Shown here: positions 56,201-64,000 of the stretch, one piece after another | How the letters are laid out: each line of letters opens with the position of its first letter | How positions within the stretch are numbered: the stretch's first letter is position 1 | Source: Oopsacas minuta | Lineage: Eukaryota > Porifera > Hexactinellida > Lyssacinosida > Leucopsacidae | DNA length: 64,000 bases | Assembly (NCBI GenBank): GCA_024704765.1 | Contig: JAKMXF010000033.1 | Coordinates: forward strand, 186,001-250,000 | Reading direction: 5' to 3' | Position numbers and translations under genes: made by a program | The notes under the pieces: generated by a model | Database searches by the model: none | What the model saw: only the letters and a program-made list of their open reading frames with translations | What the model was told of the DNA's origin: nothing

Positions 56201-59200
56201 TATAAAGTAAATACCTTGGGTCAGTTGGGTTCATAGGAAGAATAGGAGGGGGAGGCATCATAGGCATTGGTAATGGTACCTGAATAGGAGCGTGTATAGG
56301 ATTGTAAGCAGGTTCTAATACAACTGGATCACTACCATGATCATAAGGACACGAATCACCTAAACGAATAACAGTAATACATAGTACGTATACTACTATA
56401 GGCAACTCTCGTTACGAACATATTGAAATACCCGCTTATATCGATTATCGAAGTCTGAAATAGTACAAATATGGTCCAATACGGCCACGCCATAAAAAAT
56501 CTATTTTCATCGGTTATACGAACTCCACTTTTATCGATGTAATTATCGCGATCCCTTGAGCATCGATATCACGGGAGTTGACTGTATTAAATACTGTATA
56601 GCTCACCTAACATGCAATAACCTCTCTCATCATAGTCTTTACATCTACCCTGTCTCTGTTTCTCTTCAAATATCGGCGATTCATCCTCAGACTCTTTCCT
56701 AGTCTCCTCACCCGACGTATAGCCCTGAATATACCAAATTGTAAAGGATATGTGTTGATTAGTATAACTGTAGTTCAGGAATTTGGTTAACAAGTACCCG
56801 AATTAAGGACGACAAAATGGAGCATTGATAAGCTCTGCAAACTATCCATTAATTGATGTATTTCAAGAGGTTACTTGGGGGAGGGAGATAACAGTCAATA
56901 TTAAGTTTCAATAGCGATATAAAGTGAAAAACCATTAAGTATTTGCACGAGTAATGTTACGTATATGTTTGGGGGATAGCGTAAAATGGTAGATAATACA
57001 TAGGGCGTAATTACATGATGTTATGACGAACGATACACAAACAATACATATTTGTTGGAATGATAGAAAATATGTTTGGACATTTTTGGGGTATCGCCTG
57101 GATCATAAGCCAGATCCCTGAATGATCGCGTAGGAAATAGATGTGCTCATCATTATTGTGCAAATTATTTGTTATGGTAAAGTAATTAAAAAATGCAGCA
57201 AAACAGCTAGACGCTACTGATATAATTACTTTAGCGGGTAATCTCTAGAAACTGATCTTACCTGTATAAATGCATGATAATTGAATTAAATTAATAACAA
57301 CAGATTCTGTAGGTAGCAGGTGGAGTTTAAAAGTAATTAATTATAATTATATATAACACGTAAACTAATTGAAGAAATCAGATTAAAAAGTGCTCTTATA
57401 ATTATTGTGATGAGGGGAACATATGTAACCAGAAGTTATTTAATCTATGAAGTTATACAACTAACCATTGTAGATTCGTCTTCTGAGGTATAATACTTAG
57501 AGTCTTGTTTGGAAGTCAAACTTATTTTGATCGAATCATGAGATTTCCTAATATAGAAATAGATGGTAAATAAAATACATTGATTTGTGGTATATAGTGG
57601 ATACCGGTTATAAGAACACCCTTGAGAATAGCAATCATGTTTTTATGACCGGGATAAAATGTACAGGAATATATGAGAACAGTTTTCCACACAGGATTGT
57701 GCTTATATTCGGCATGTTCTTATACCGGCATCGACTATATTTGTTATATATTCTTACCGAATATTCTTTGTCTTGTCTTTCATTCGTAAAGAAGCATGAC
57801 CATACATGGTAATGGATCCAGAACCCTCTTTCATTCTCTTCACACGAGTATCCATATCCGTATCAGATTTAGCTCTAGCCTCTAATCGTGTTTTCAATTT
57901 CTCTGCAACTTTCACGTCACCTTTCTCACAAATATCAGTATCTGTAATTCTAAAGTATCACAATATACTAACCACCACTTATAAATTGTGTCTAGTAATA
58001 CTAAACAGTGAAATACAATAAATATAAACAAACAGCAAATACAGTGTCACTAGTAGCTGTGTAAATCTGTAAGGTAAAGCTTTTGGTTGTGTATTGTATA
58101 TTAGCGATATCTTATTGTTTTGTGTTAATAAATAGATTAAAGCATTATTAATCATATGAATAATTCTCCTCCTTTAAAGTGCATAGCATTACCCAAGGGA
58201 CAGCACAGGTTAAATTCTAATTACAGCATAGCTAATACTCTCTACCCTTTGGAAGTGATAAATTCTATGAATCATAAATAGGGGAATTGTAATGTGATAA
58301 GGTCACTAGAACAAGTAGCATTACATGCATTGAGACTATCAAAGCAATTAAATATTCTCAACCAAAACAATAGAAAATTAATTATAATTTTTACGATAAT
58401 TGACAAAGTCCATTTTTCCAATTTGTTAATCATATAAGCAATGGACAGATCAGTTTAGTATGGAGTTGTTAAACGCAGTTAATATAGCATATTCTGAGCA
58501 TTTTGATGATTACAGAATAATTTGGTAGAATTGAACTACGAAGATATTAAAATATGATGGAAGATGTATTTGTGTATTATAACACGAATTGTTAAGTGCT
58601 ATTGCATCACATTTTATTAAATGAAAGATTACATAAGAGTGAAGGTTAAAATATATCCTACAGAGTTGAAAGAAATGTTCGTTAAGTAAACTAGGAAGTG
58701 ATGGTTGATACACGTGTCCATGATTAATAAAGTCAGTGGTATAGCATGGAGAACTCCACTCTAGCTGGTACAATGTCATTTCCAGGAGATTTGAATAGTG
58801 CTTCAGTATTAAACTAGGAAATAGCGCTTATCAGACGAGCAATAGCGTGTGGGTTATCTAATTAAAATTTCAAACCAGTCTGCTTATAGATAATTAATTT
58901 ATACACTATTAGGAACAAAAGAAATACTGAATTAAAATGGGGCGCAGAGTCGGTATAGTAATGGTATCTCATAGAACCACATGGAAGAGCGTAAATAATG
59001 TGCAGTAATTCTCTGATAAAGAACCCCGTATAATAGCAATAACTAAATGTATGTCATCAATTGTCAGTTTCACATTATGTCTATGGGAAGCAAGGTTCTT
59101 ACAGAGATTAAAAATATCTTAGTCAAATTGAAATAACTATCAAAACGTTCAGATTAAGAGTCTAAACAACCTAGAATCTCTTCAATATTTTGTGTAGACA

Positions 59201-59662
59201 AACATATATACATTTTGTACGAGTAAGCTAATGTATATTTACGTAAATGAGGAATAGATCAGAGGGCAATGTGGAGTAACATTGTCAAGGATTGATCGTT
59301 GTAATTGATACATAGTTAGGTTTTAGGGTTCATGGAATTTAGCTCATAATTAATGTATTTATTTGTTGGTTGCATTATAAAGTAAACAAAATACGTCACA
59401 TATATATTGTATACCTGGTTCCTTTGGCTTGATATAGCTCCCCTTCCAGTACTTCAAACAATCTCTCGACGAGAGGAACCGTTTCTCGCATCAAAAATAC
59501 CTGTAATTCCTCCACACAGATATCCTTGAGGATCTGTACTGGCTTGTCTTTCTTTATTAAACCAATAATGTAGTCTGCCAAGGCCTTGGGATCTGTGTGG
59601 CAGATTGGAGATAGTTTAGCGATAAGCCATTCCTTCAAGAGCTCAATGTCTCGTAAAATCAT
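53228..59662 (-). CDS. RBM26: RBM26/RBM27: PWI-like, CCCH, two RRMs
   Basis: RBM26/27 proteins are nuclear RNA-binding adaptors of the poly(A)-tail exosome targeting pathway. Exon 1 (59662-about 59415) encodes the PWI-like domain: ELLKEWLIAKLSPICHTDPKALADYI. The CCCH finger is CKDYDERGYCMLG (about 56640) joined across an intron to DSCPYDHGSDPVVLE (56360). A proline-rich segment follows (56320-56100), then the first RRM (STALILRKVPVELNTVAKLS to ALVR/MRFVTPHEAKKAH, about 55400-54740), a coiled-coil LINTCLKQQKQLFEMLTKSS, and the second RRM (LLILSIKPSEKEELMTYLE, about 54130-53920). The final exon ends DNDDEEEVYWRRRDKV. Introns carry full-length family A and B MITEs. The first intron is about 1.5 kb. 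Confidence 0.92.
55077..55242. repeat. Family A MITE, full-length copy (166 bp)
   Basis: CAGTCAACTCCTGTCATATC and GATATGACGGGAGTTGACTG are perfect inverted ends, flanked by TA. Internal blocks: GAAGCTCAAGGGACTG, ATTGACGGTTTGGGACCATA and ACAGACTTCAATATTAGCGG. Best reference copy for the family. In an RBM26 intron. Confidence 0.93.
55822..55905. repeat. Family B MITE
   Basis: AATGGATGCCGGCTATAACC is mirrored by ATGCCGGTTATAAGAAGG; internal AACAGTTCTCACATATTCCT. In an RBM26 intron. Confidence 0.75.
56401..56584. repeat. Family A MITE, full-length (184 bp)
   Basis: GGCAACTCTCGTTACGAACA with AATACCCGCTTATATCG at the left, and ATCGATATCACGGGAGTTGA followed by CTG plus TA at the right. Internal TCGATGTAATTATCGCGATC and TACAAATATGGTCC match other family A copies. 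Confidence 0.88.
57596..57737. repeat. Family B MITE, full-length (142 bp)
   Basis: AGTGGATACCGGTTATAAGA and CTTATACCGGCATCGACTAT are the ends; internal GTTTTTATGACCGGGATAAA and ATATGAGAACAGTTTTCC match the copy at 33913. In an RBM26 intron. Confidence 0.88.
57960..59395. other. Long first intron of RBM26, no gene seen
   Basis: About 1.4 kb of AT-rich DNA between the PWI exon and the next exon. No nested gene, MITE or exon can be supported. Confidence 0.5.
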
Positions 59663-60743
59663 TGTCGTATTGAATTAAATATCGGCGGTAAAATAGATTT
59701 CAAATTGACAATTAAATTTAATACAAATGAAAATCTCTGTTTAGAATAAAATCTGTAATTCTTCTAGAAAATTTGAATACTTTTTTCTCTGTAATTGCCT
59801 GTACAGGTATATATATACGCTATAGAGGGCAGTAGAGTTAAATTGGTAGATATCTGATGCTTTCGGGTTTCTCAAATAAAAACAACCAAATAACTGAAAC
59901 CAGCTATGGCTATGCCTACAACAGAACTAGGGACAATAGTGTGTCACAATACAATTGAAGCCAATTTTCTATTCTAGCTATTCAGGAGTTATTTGAGATT
60001 TATTAACTGCACTTTTGAACAGTATTGTCACAAAAAAGTGTTAATTGAGGTTAATTAAGGAAATGACAAAACCGTCAACTCGTGGAAATTCGAAATAATG
60101 ATTGTAACCGGCAACTGCTATGGACAATAAATATATACATAGCTTGTTTGAACATAAACCAGATCAGTCAGAATAAAGTGATTTGTACAAGCGCAATATA
60201 TGTCTAAGGCATTAGGCTCGTACGATCATTGATCGCTCGATCACGTTCGCAATCCTTTTTGTACATTAGCGTTTTTTACACTTAGGTATTGTCCCAAATT
60301 TGTGTTCAACAATCAGTAATATTCGTTCGTAGAATGTGTTGATTCTCCACCGGTGTTTCTTTTGGCATAAGAAATGATGTAACTATCAAAAATATATGTC
60401 TTGAATATTACACAAACGATCGGAAAATGATCGCGATCGTTTTTGAAATAAGGATCTTGATCGGGATCGGGATCGGGATCGGGATCGGGATCTTGTTTAA
60501 CACGATCGACTAATGGCTTATATATGACACACCATCAAGTAATCAAATAGTAAGCAAATAGTAAGCAAATAGTAAATTCACACTTTATTAAAATTCCACG
60601 GTCTCTCAGCCATTTTACGGAATCCAATTTGAGGATTTTTAGTATATTTTATGTGAAAGATGATACAAGTATAATATCACAGTCTTAATTAATAATTCGA
60701 TAAGTATAACCTAAGATCGCTTAAAAGAATCTGTATAGCAGAA
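59663..60743. other. Intergenic gap with GATC-rich cluster
   Basis: Mostly AT-rich; contains palindromes and a hexamer repeat between about 60220 and 60510 (listed separately). It should include the RBM26 promoter and ADCK2 3' region. No gene seen. Confidence 0.55.
60414..60492. repeat. CGATCG palindrome and (GATCGG)n hexamer repeat
   Basis: AAACGATCG (60414-60422) and CGATCGTTT (60434-60442) form a perfect 9-bp inverted pair. About five GATCGG units follow from 60459, ending GGGATCTTG. More CGATC words lie at 60224-60243 and 60503-60509. Confidence 0.85.
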
Positions 60744-62303
60744 CTAGCTTACTAATTCTGTTAGCAAATAAGGTACAGCACTATTGAGAATATCAACATC
60801 TGGATCTAAAGCCCTCCCTAATCCCTCTGCTATCATTATAGCTAGCATAATTGTAGCAAAGTTACTCTCTATCTTAACTTTATGTCGTATAGCCATACTG
60901 AAGAGTTGTCTTAGGATATATGAGACTTGGAACTGTCGTAAACTGAATTTATTCGCGTGTACTTGAGAGACAAATTGATCCATTTCTTCCCTGAACTTAT
61001 CCATATCTTTACAATCCTGAACTTTAGAACGTTCTAACAGAATAGAAGCTACTCCACTGCCATTCCCTGATACCACAAGACGAAACAAACCAACTAAATT
61101 ATCAAAATCTTCACTCGCTAACTCCTTGGCTAATCCTGCATCTAATATAGTAACACATACGTCATTGCTCTTCTCACTCACCAATATATTACCAGGATGT
61201 AAATCTACATGAACGAAATTATCGGTGAATAGCATTTTGAGTAGAGAATTTACTCCGATTTGAGCTACTTTGGTACGTAAGTGATTGTCAGTTTGTTTCA
61301 AATAATGAGCAACGCTTTTGCCTTCATGGAATGTCTCAATTAATACGTCATCGCAAACATAAGGCCATATAGGCTTAGGGAAAGTAACATTCTTAACATT
61401 CCTGAAATTCCTATTGAACGTATCTAGGTTACGAGCTTCTAAAGTCAGATCTATTTGATCCAAGAGAACATTTTGAAATTCTTTAATGCTATCGCAAGGA
61501 CTGAGCCATCTAAAAATAGGAATAAACTCAATTAACCATGCTAGTCTTGCTATTACTTTCAGATCTGTGTTAATGTCATTACGTATGTCTGGATGGAGGA
61601 CTTTGATAGCGACAGGGAGAACTTTCTGTTCAGAATCTAGGTAGAAGTACCCCTTATGTACTTGTGCTACACAGCCTGAACCTATAGGATCATGTGATAT
61701 ATTAACAAGTTGGCTCTCCCAGTCTTCTCCTAGCATAGCAACCAACGCTAGCTCTGTAGCCTCCCAGGAATGTGTCCAGGCAGAAGAGTGAAGGATGGAG
61801 AGTGTCTCACAGAATTTGGAAGAGAACACATCTCTACGAGTGCTCATCCATTGTCCAAACTTCACAAATGTTGGTCCAGCCAGCTGGAAACATAGTAGTA
61901 CCAATTCCCACCAAACATCCTCTGATTTAGAAAAGTATTTTAATGGTAAAAGTAATATCGGAGGAGTAAATAGGAAAGATATAATTACTATTCTGTATAA
62001 AGTATGAAAAATATCAGAAATAGATTCCAGTAATGTGTATGGTAATGCTTTATTATCATTCAGAGTTTTGGCCGTCTCGCATTTAGCAATAGAAATGGGA
62101 GAAAAGTTATATTTATTTCTTATTGAGTAGAGCGATACTGAAATAACCAAACACTTTGTAAAGTTAGAAAATATTCTTCTTCGTGTTCGTATAGAATTTA
62201 TAAAATAGTAAGGCTTTATTCTGAATATCGGAGAAGATAAAACAAATCTCTGAAACATAAGAGAGCTACTGAAATAAGGTAGAATTACGTGATGAATAAA
62301 CAT
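60744..62303 (-). CDS. ADCK2: ADCK2-like UbiB/ABC1-family atypical kinase, intronless
   Basis: A single-exon ORF of 519 residues. The UbiB KxGQ motif is KFGQWMSTRRDVFS (residues 148-161), close to the ADCK2 form. Other family sites: GSGCVAQVHKG nucleotide loop (208-218), catalytic lysine in VAIK (231-234), HVDLHPGN (365-372) and metal-binding LDAGLAKEL (about 387-395), with DAG in place of the DFG-type triplet. The N-terminus is basic and rich in hydroxylated residues, and residues 105-122 are hydrophobic, fitting a mitochondrial protein with a membrane anchor. ADCK family members support coenzyme Q or lipid metabolism; the substrate of ADCK2 is not established. A shorter start at Met 16 is possible. 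Confidence 0.88.
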   Translation of the reverse strand: MFIHHVILPYFSSSLMFQRFVLSSPIFRIKPYYFINSIRTRRRIFSNFTKCLVISVSLYSIRNKYNFSPISIAKCETAKTLNDNKALPYTLLESISDIFHTLYRIVIISFLFTPPILLLPLKYFSKSEDVWWELVLLCFQLAGPTFVKFGQWMSTRRDVFSSKFCETLSILHSSAWTHSWEATELALVAMLGEDWESQLVNISHDPIGSGCVAQVHKGYFYLDSEQKVLPVAIKVLHPDIRNDINTDLKVIARLAWLIEFIPIFRWLSPCDSIKEFQNVLLDQIDLTLEARNLDTFNRNFRNVKNVTFPKPIWPYVCDDVLIETFHEGKSVAHYLKQTDNHLRTKVAQIGVNSLLKMLFTDNFVHVDLHPGNILVSEKSNDVCVTILDAGLAKELASEDFDNLVGLFRLVVSGNGSGVASILLERSKVQDCKDMDKFREEMDQFVSQVHANKFSLRQFQVSYILRQLFSMAIRHKVKIESNFATIMLAIMIAEGLGRALDPDVDILNSAVPYLLTELVS

Positions 62304-63271
62304 GATACTCTACGTCTCGCTAAAGTACGCTCTTCACGCTAGTTACCCTCTACTCGTTATGCAATTCAGCTCGAATTATTTCGCATGCTGGATAATACGA
62401 GCTTTTCTAATTTGAACACAGTAATGAACTTACAGTTACACTTCCCAAAACTTACATGTATCATATAAGTGGTAGAAATGTCGGCGGAGCACTTCACTAG
62501 TAATTGTGAGTGCAAATTACAAAGTATGTCTCGTGTATTCGAAAAACAGATAAAGTCGACGGCGAATTCCGAAAATCTAACAATTAGTTTAGTAATACCA
62601 CTAACAAGACAAGAAGTAAATGACACATATCTTAGGAATTGATCTAAAAGGCAATGGGAGGGATTATTAAATGCTTTGCTGAATTAATCAATAAAACCAC
62701 AAATTATAATATCACACAACATGCACCTGTCATCTGACATATGTAATCATATATTTGAACTTGTTTTTCTGATTTATGGTAGGGTCCAGTAGGTGTTACT
62801 TAAAGATAACATAAAGTAAGCATAAAGGGCTAGCATTTTATGATTGAATTAATTATACGGAGTATTTGAACTTCTGCTTATTTCTACCATACGTCCATTT
62901 GTACTTTACAGTTGCAAATACACAATAATACATCTACAGTTATTAGTAGTTCTGCTTAAGGGAACACGCGTTTTACTTTATCCGTTGGGCTAGGAATGTT
63001 GTCCAACAAATCTATTAGGAAATCAATCTTATTTGAGAAATGTTTGCTTGCTGATTTGCAACTACCAACTTGGAAAAGGTCAAATAACAACGCACAAGCA
63101 TATTCCTGTTTTGACCTGTTTTCCTATAAAATTTTCAATTAATACACACAAACAGCTGCAATGTTATTCACAATTCAGCTTACAAATCTGGCGAAACATA
63201 TTCTACTAAGTTTGTGTATCGATTTGTTTTACAAATTCCATAAGATGGTAAACAAATAATAGCAACAAAAC
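62304..63271. other. Divergent intergenic gap, no gene seen
   Basis: AT-rich 968 bp between ADCK2 and the right-edge gene. Contains no MITE or recognised exon; short ORFs here lack family resemblance. Confidence 0.55.
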
Positions 63272-64000
63272 ATGATAAATGCTTACAACGACATTTTGAC
63301 TCTCAAGCAAGAGGAGTTTTACACAAAAGAATTACGGAAACGTAAGAGAGAAGAGATATCGGTATTCCTTTCTGAACGAAACAATAAACTCAAAAGCGAT
63401 TCTATTCTATCTCACTCTCCTAGCACTGAAGCATTTCCTGTCTTCCCCCCGGCTCCTAACTCCGCCCCTCTATCAGTAACCGACCAAAACACACACACAG
63501 TCCCTGTCCATCACCTAATCCCTAACCCACAATGGGATCAATTCATAGAGGAGCAGTTACTACAAATGTTATGCAGCTGGAACCCTGATAAGCCTAGTAT
63601 TAGCAGTCTACACTTATGTGGAGTAGTACGTAAGCGTACAACTCATAAACAACTATCTCACATAACTCTCCTGCATATCTTAGACAAGCTAGCATTCTCT
63701 GGTCTTATCACTATCAATTCTAAATGTCCTACCTTTACGTTAGATGTTCCCCTGAAGAAGGAAGATATACCAGTATATGATCTTAGCTATGTTGATGTGT
63801 ATAAGGTCAAAGCTTATCTGGAAGAGGCAGAAACTCAAAATTATCTTTCTAAGAATATTGACACATTGACAGGTATGTTAAAGATACACTCAACTCGCGT
63901 TATGTCGAACAAAGATATATTGAAATGCCCGCGTATGTAGAAGTCTTAAAATTGTACAAATATGGTCACAAAACGTTAAAGTAATATACATTCCATCAGT
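63272..64000 (+). CDS. Unrecognised protein, first exon only, cut by the window
   Basis: ATG 63272 opens an ORF whose coding exon probably ends near 63869 (donor GGTATGTT), giving about 199 residues; the rest is off the right edge. It has a charged start (KELRKRKREEISVFL), a Ser/Pro-rich linker (VFPPAPNSAP) and then a helical stretch with WDQFIEEQLLQMLCSW and THKQLSHITLLHILDKLAFSG, whose shape (short helices then LITINS beta-like turn) is reminiscent of a winged-helix. I do not recognise the family. The intron starts with a family A MITE. Confidence 0.6.
63888..64000. repeat. Family A MITE, truncated by the window edge
   Basis: CACTCAACTCGCGTTATGTC, AAATGCCCGCGTATGTAGAA and ATGGTCACAAAACG are ordered left-half blocks of family A; the right end lies beyond the window. 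In the first intron of the right-edge gene. Confidence 0.75.

Noticed and set aside
60459-60492. Telomere-like or origin repeat (GATCGG)n
   Set aside because: The unit differs from the animal telomere repeat TTAGGG; treated as a simple repeat.
62366-62626. 86-residue minus-strand ORF upstream of ADCK2
   Set aside because: No recognised domain, no splice continuity and biased composition; likely chance.
1-64000. CRISPR, prophage, autonomous transposase or endogenous virus
   Set aside because: No repeat-spacer array, transposase, reverse transcriptase or viral ORF was seen; mobile DNA here is limited to non-autonomous MITEs.

Overview
The window is nuclear DNA of an early-branching animal. 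Introns are short (about 50-150 bp), GT-AG and numerous, the DNA is AT-rich, and genes are tightly packed. The gene set includes animal-type families: a PHACTR actin/PP1 regulator, a TKS-like PX/SH3 scaffold, atrogin-like FBXO25/32, and PCMTD. A demosponge-like genome is the best guess from compactness and content; no single feature proves the species. All product names are read from recognisable protein motifs. Exon limits are my own GT-AG splice readings, so small errors are possible.

Layout, left to right. 1-5.6 kb: 5' end of an ethanolaminephosphotransferase gene (-), divergent by 41 bp from the 15-exon primase large subunit PRIM2 (+), then a BSDC1 homologue (-). 5.7-10.3 kb: a PX plus six-SH3 scaffold gene (-) with a U1-70K gene (+) inside one intron. 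11.3-16 kb: PCMTD methyltransferase, mRNA capping enzyme and an unrecognised 131-residue ORF (all -). 16.2-19.1 kb: Derlin and proteasome subunit PSMD6 (+). 19.8-26.7 kb: CLC-6-type chloride/proton exchanger (+) with an eIF4A gene (-) inside one intron. 27.5-36.1 kb: PHACTR (+) whose first intron holds an intronless ZC3H4/6-like gene and a possible small secreted-protein gene. 36.8-41.3 kb: FBXO25/32 (-), MRPL15 (+), PITHD1 (-). 41.5-52.7 kb: TFIIIC largest subunit GTF3C1 (-) hosting three guests: PRELID1-like (+), an intronless nucleotide-sugar transferase (-) and cyclophilin PPIH (+). 53.2-59.7 kb: RBM26/27 (-). 60.7-62.3 kb: intronless ADCK2-like kinase (-). 63.3 kb to the edge: first exon of an unrecognised gene (+).

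Two themes stand out. First, gene-within-intron nesting: four host genes carry at least six guests, and the guests are intron-poor (0-2 introns) while hosts are intron-rich. Second, many small TA-flanked inverted-repeat elements (pogo/Tc1-like MITEs, four families) sit in introns and intergenic gaps; none carries a transposase here, and one lies inside another. Functionally the genes are mostly unrelated housekeeping genes (replication priming, capping, splicing, translation, proteasome/ERAD, Pol III transcription). I found no operon-like pathway, CRISPR, virus or obvious new defence system. The best new-biology candidates are a near-continuous GC-rich hairpin at about 11.0-11.1 kb, an eIF4A with a long low-complexity N-terminal extension, a possible 90-residue secreted protein, and the nested-gene architecture itself.
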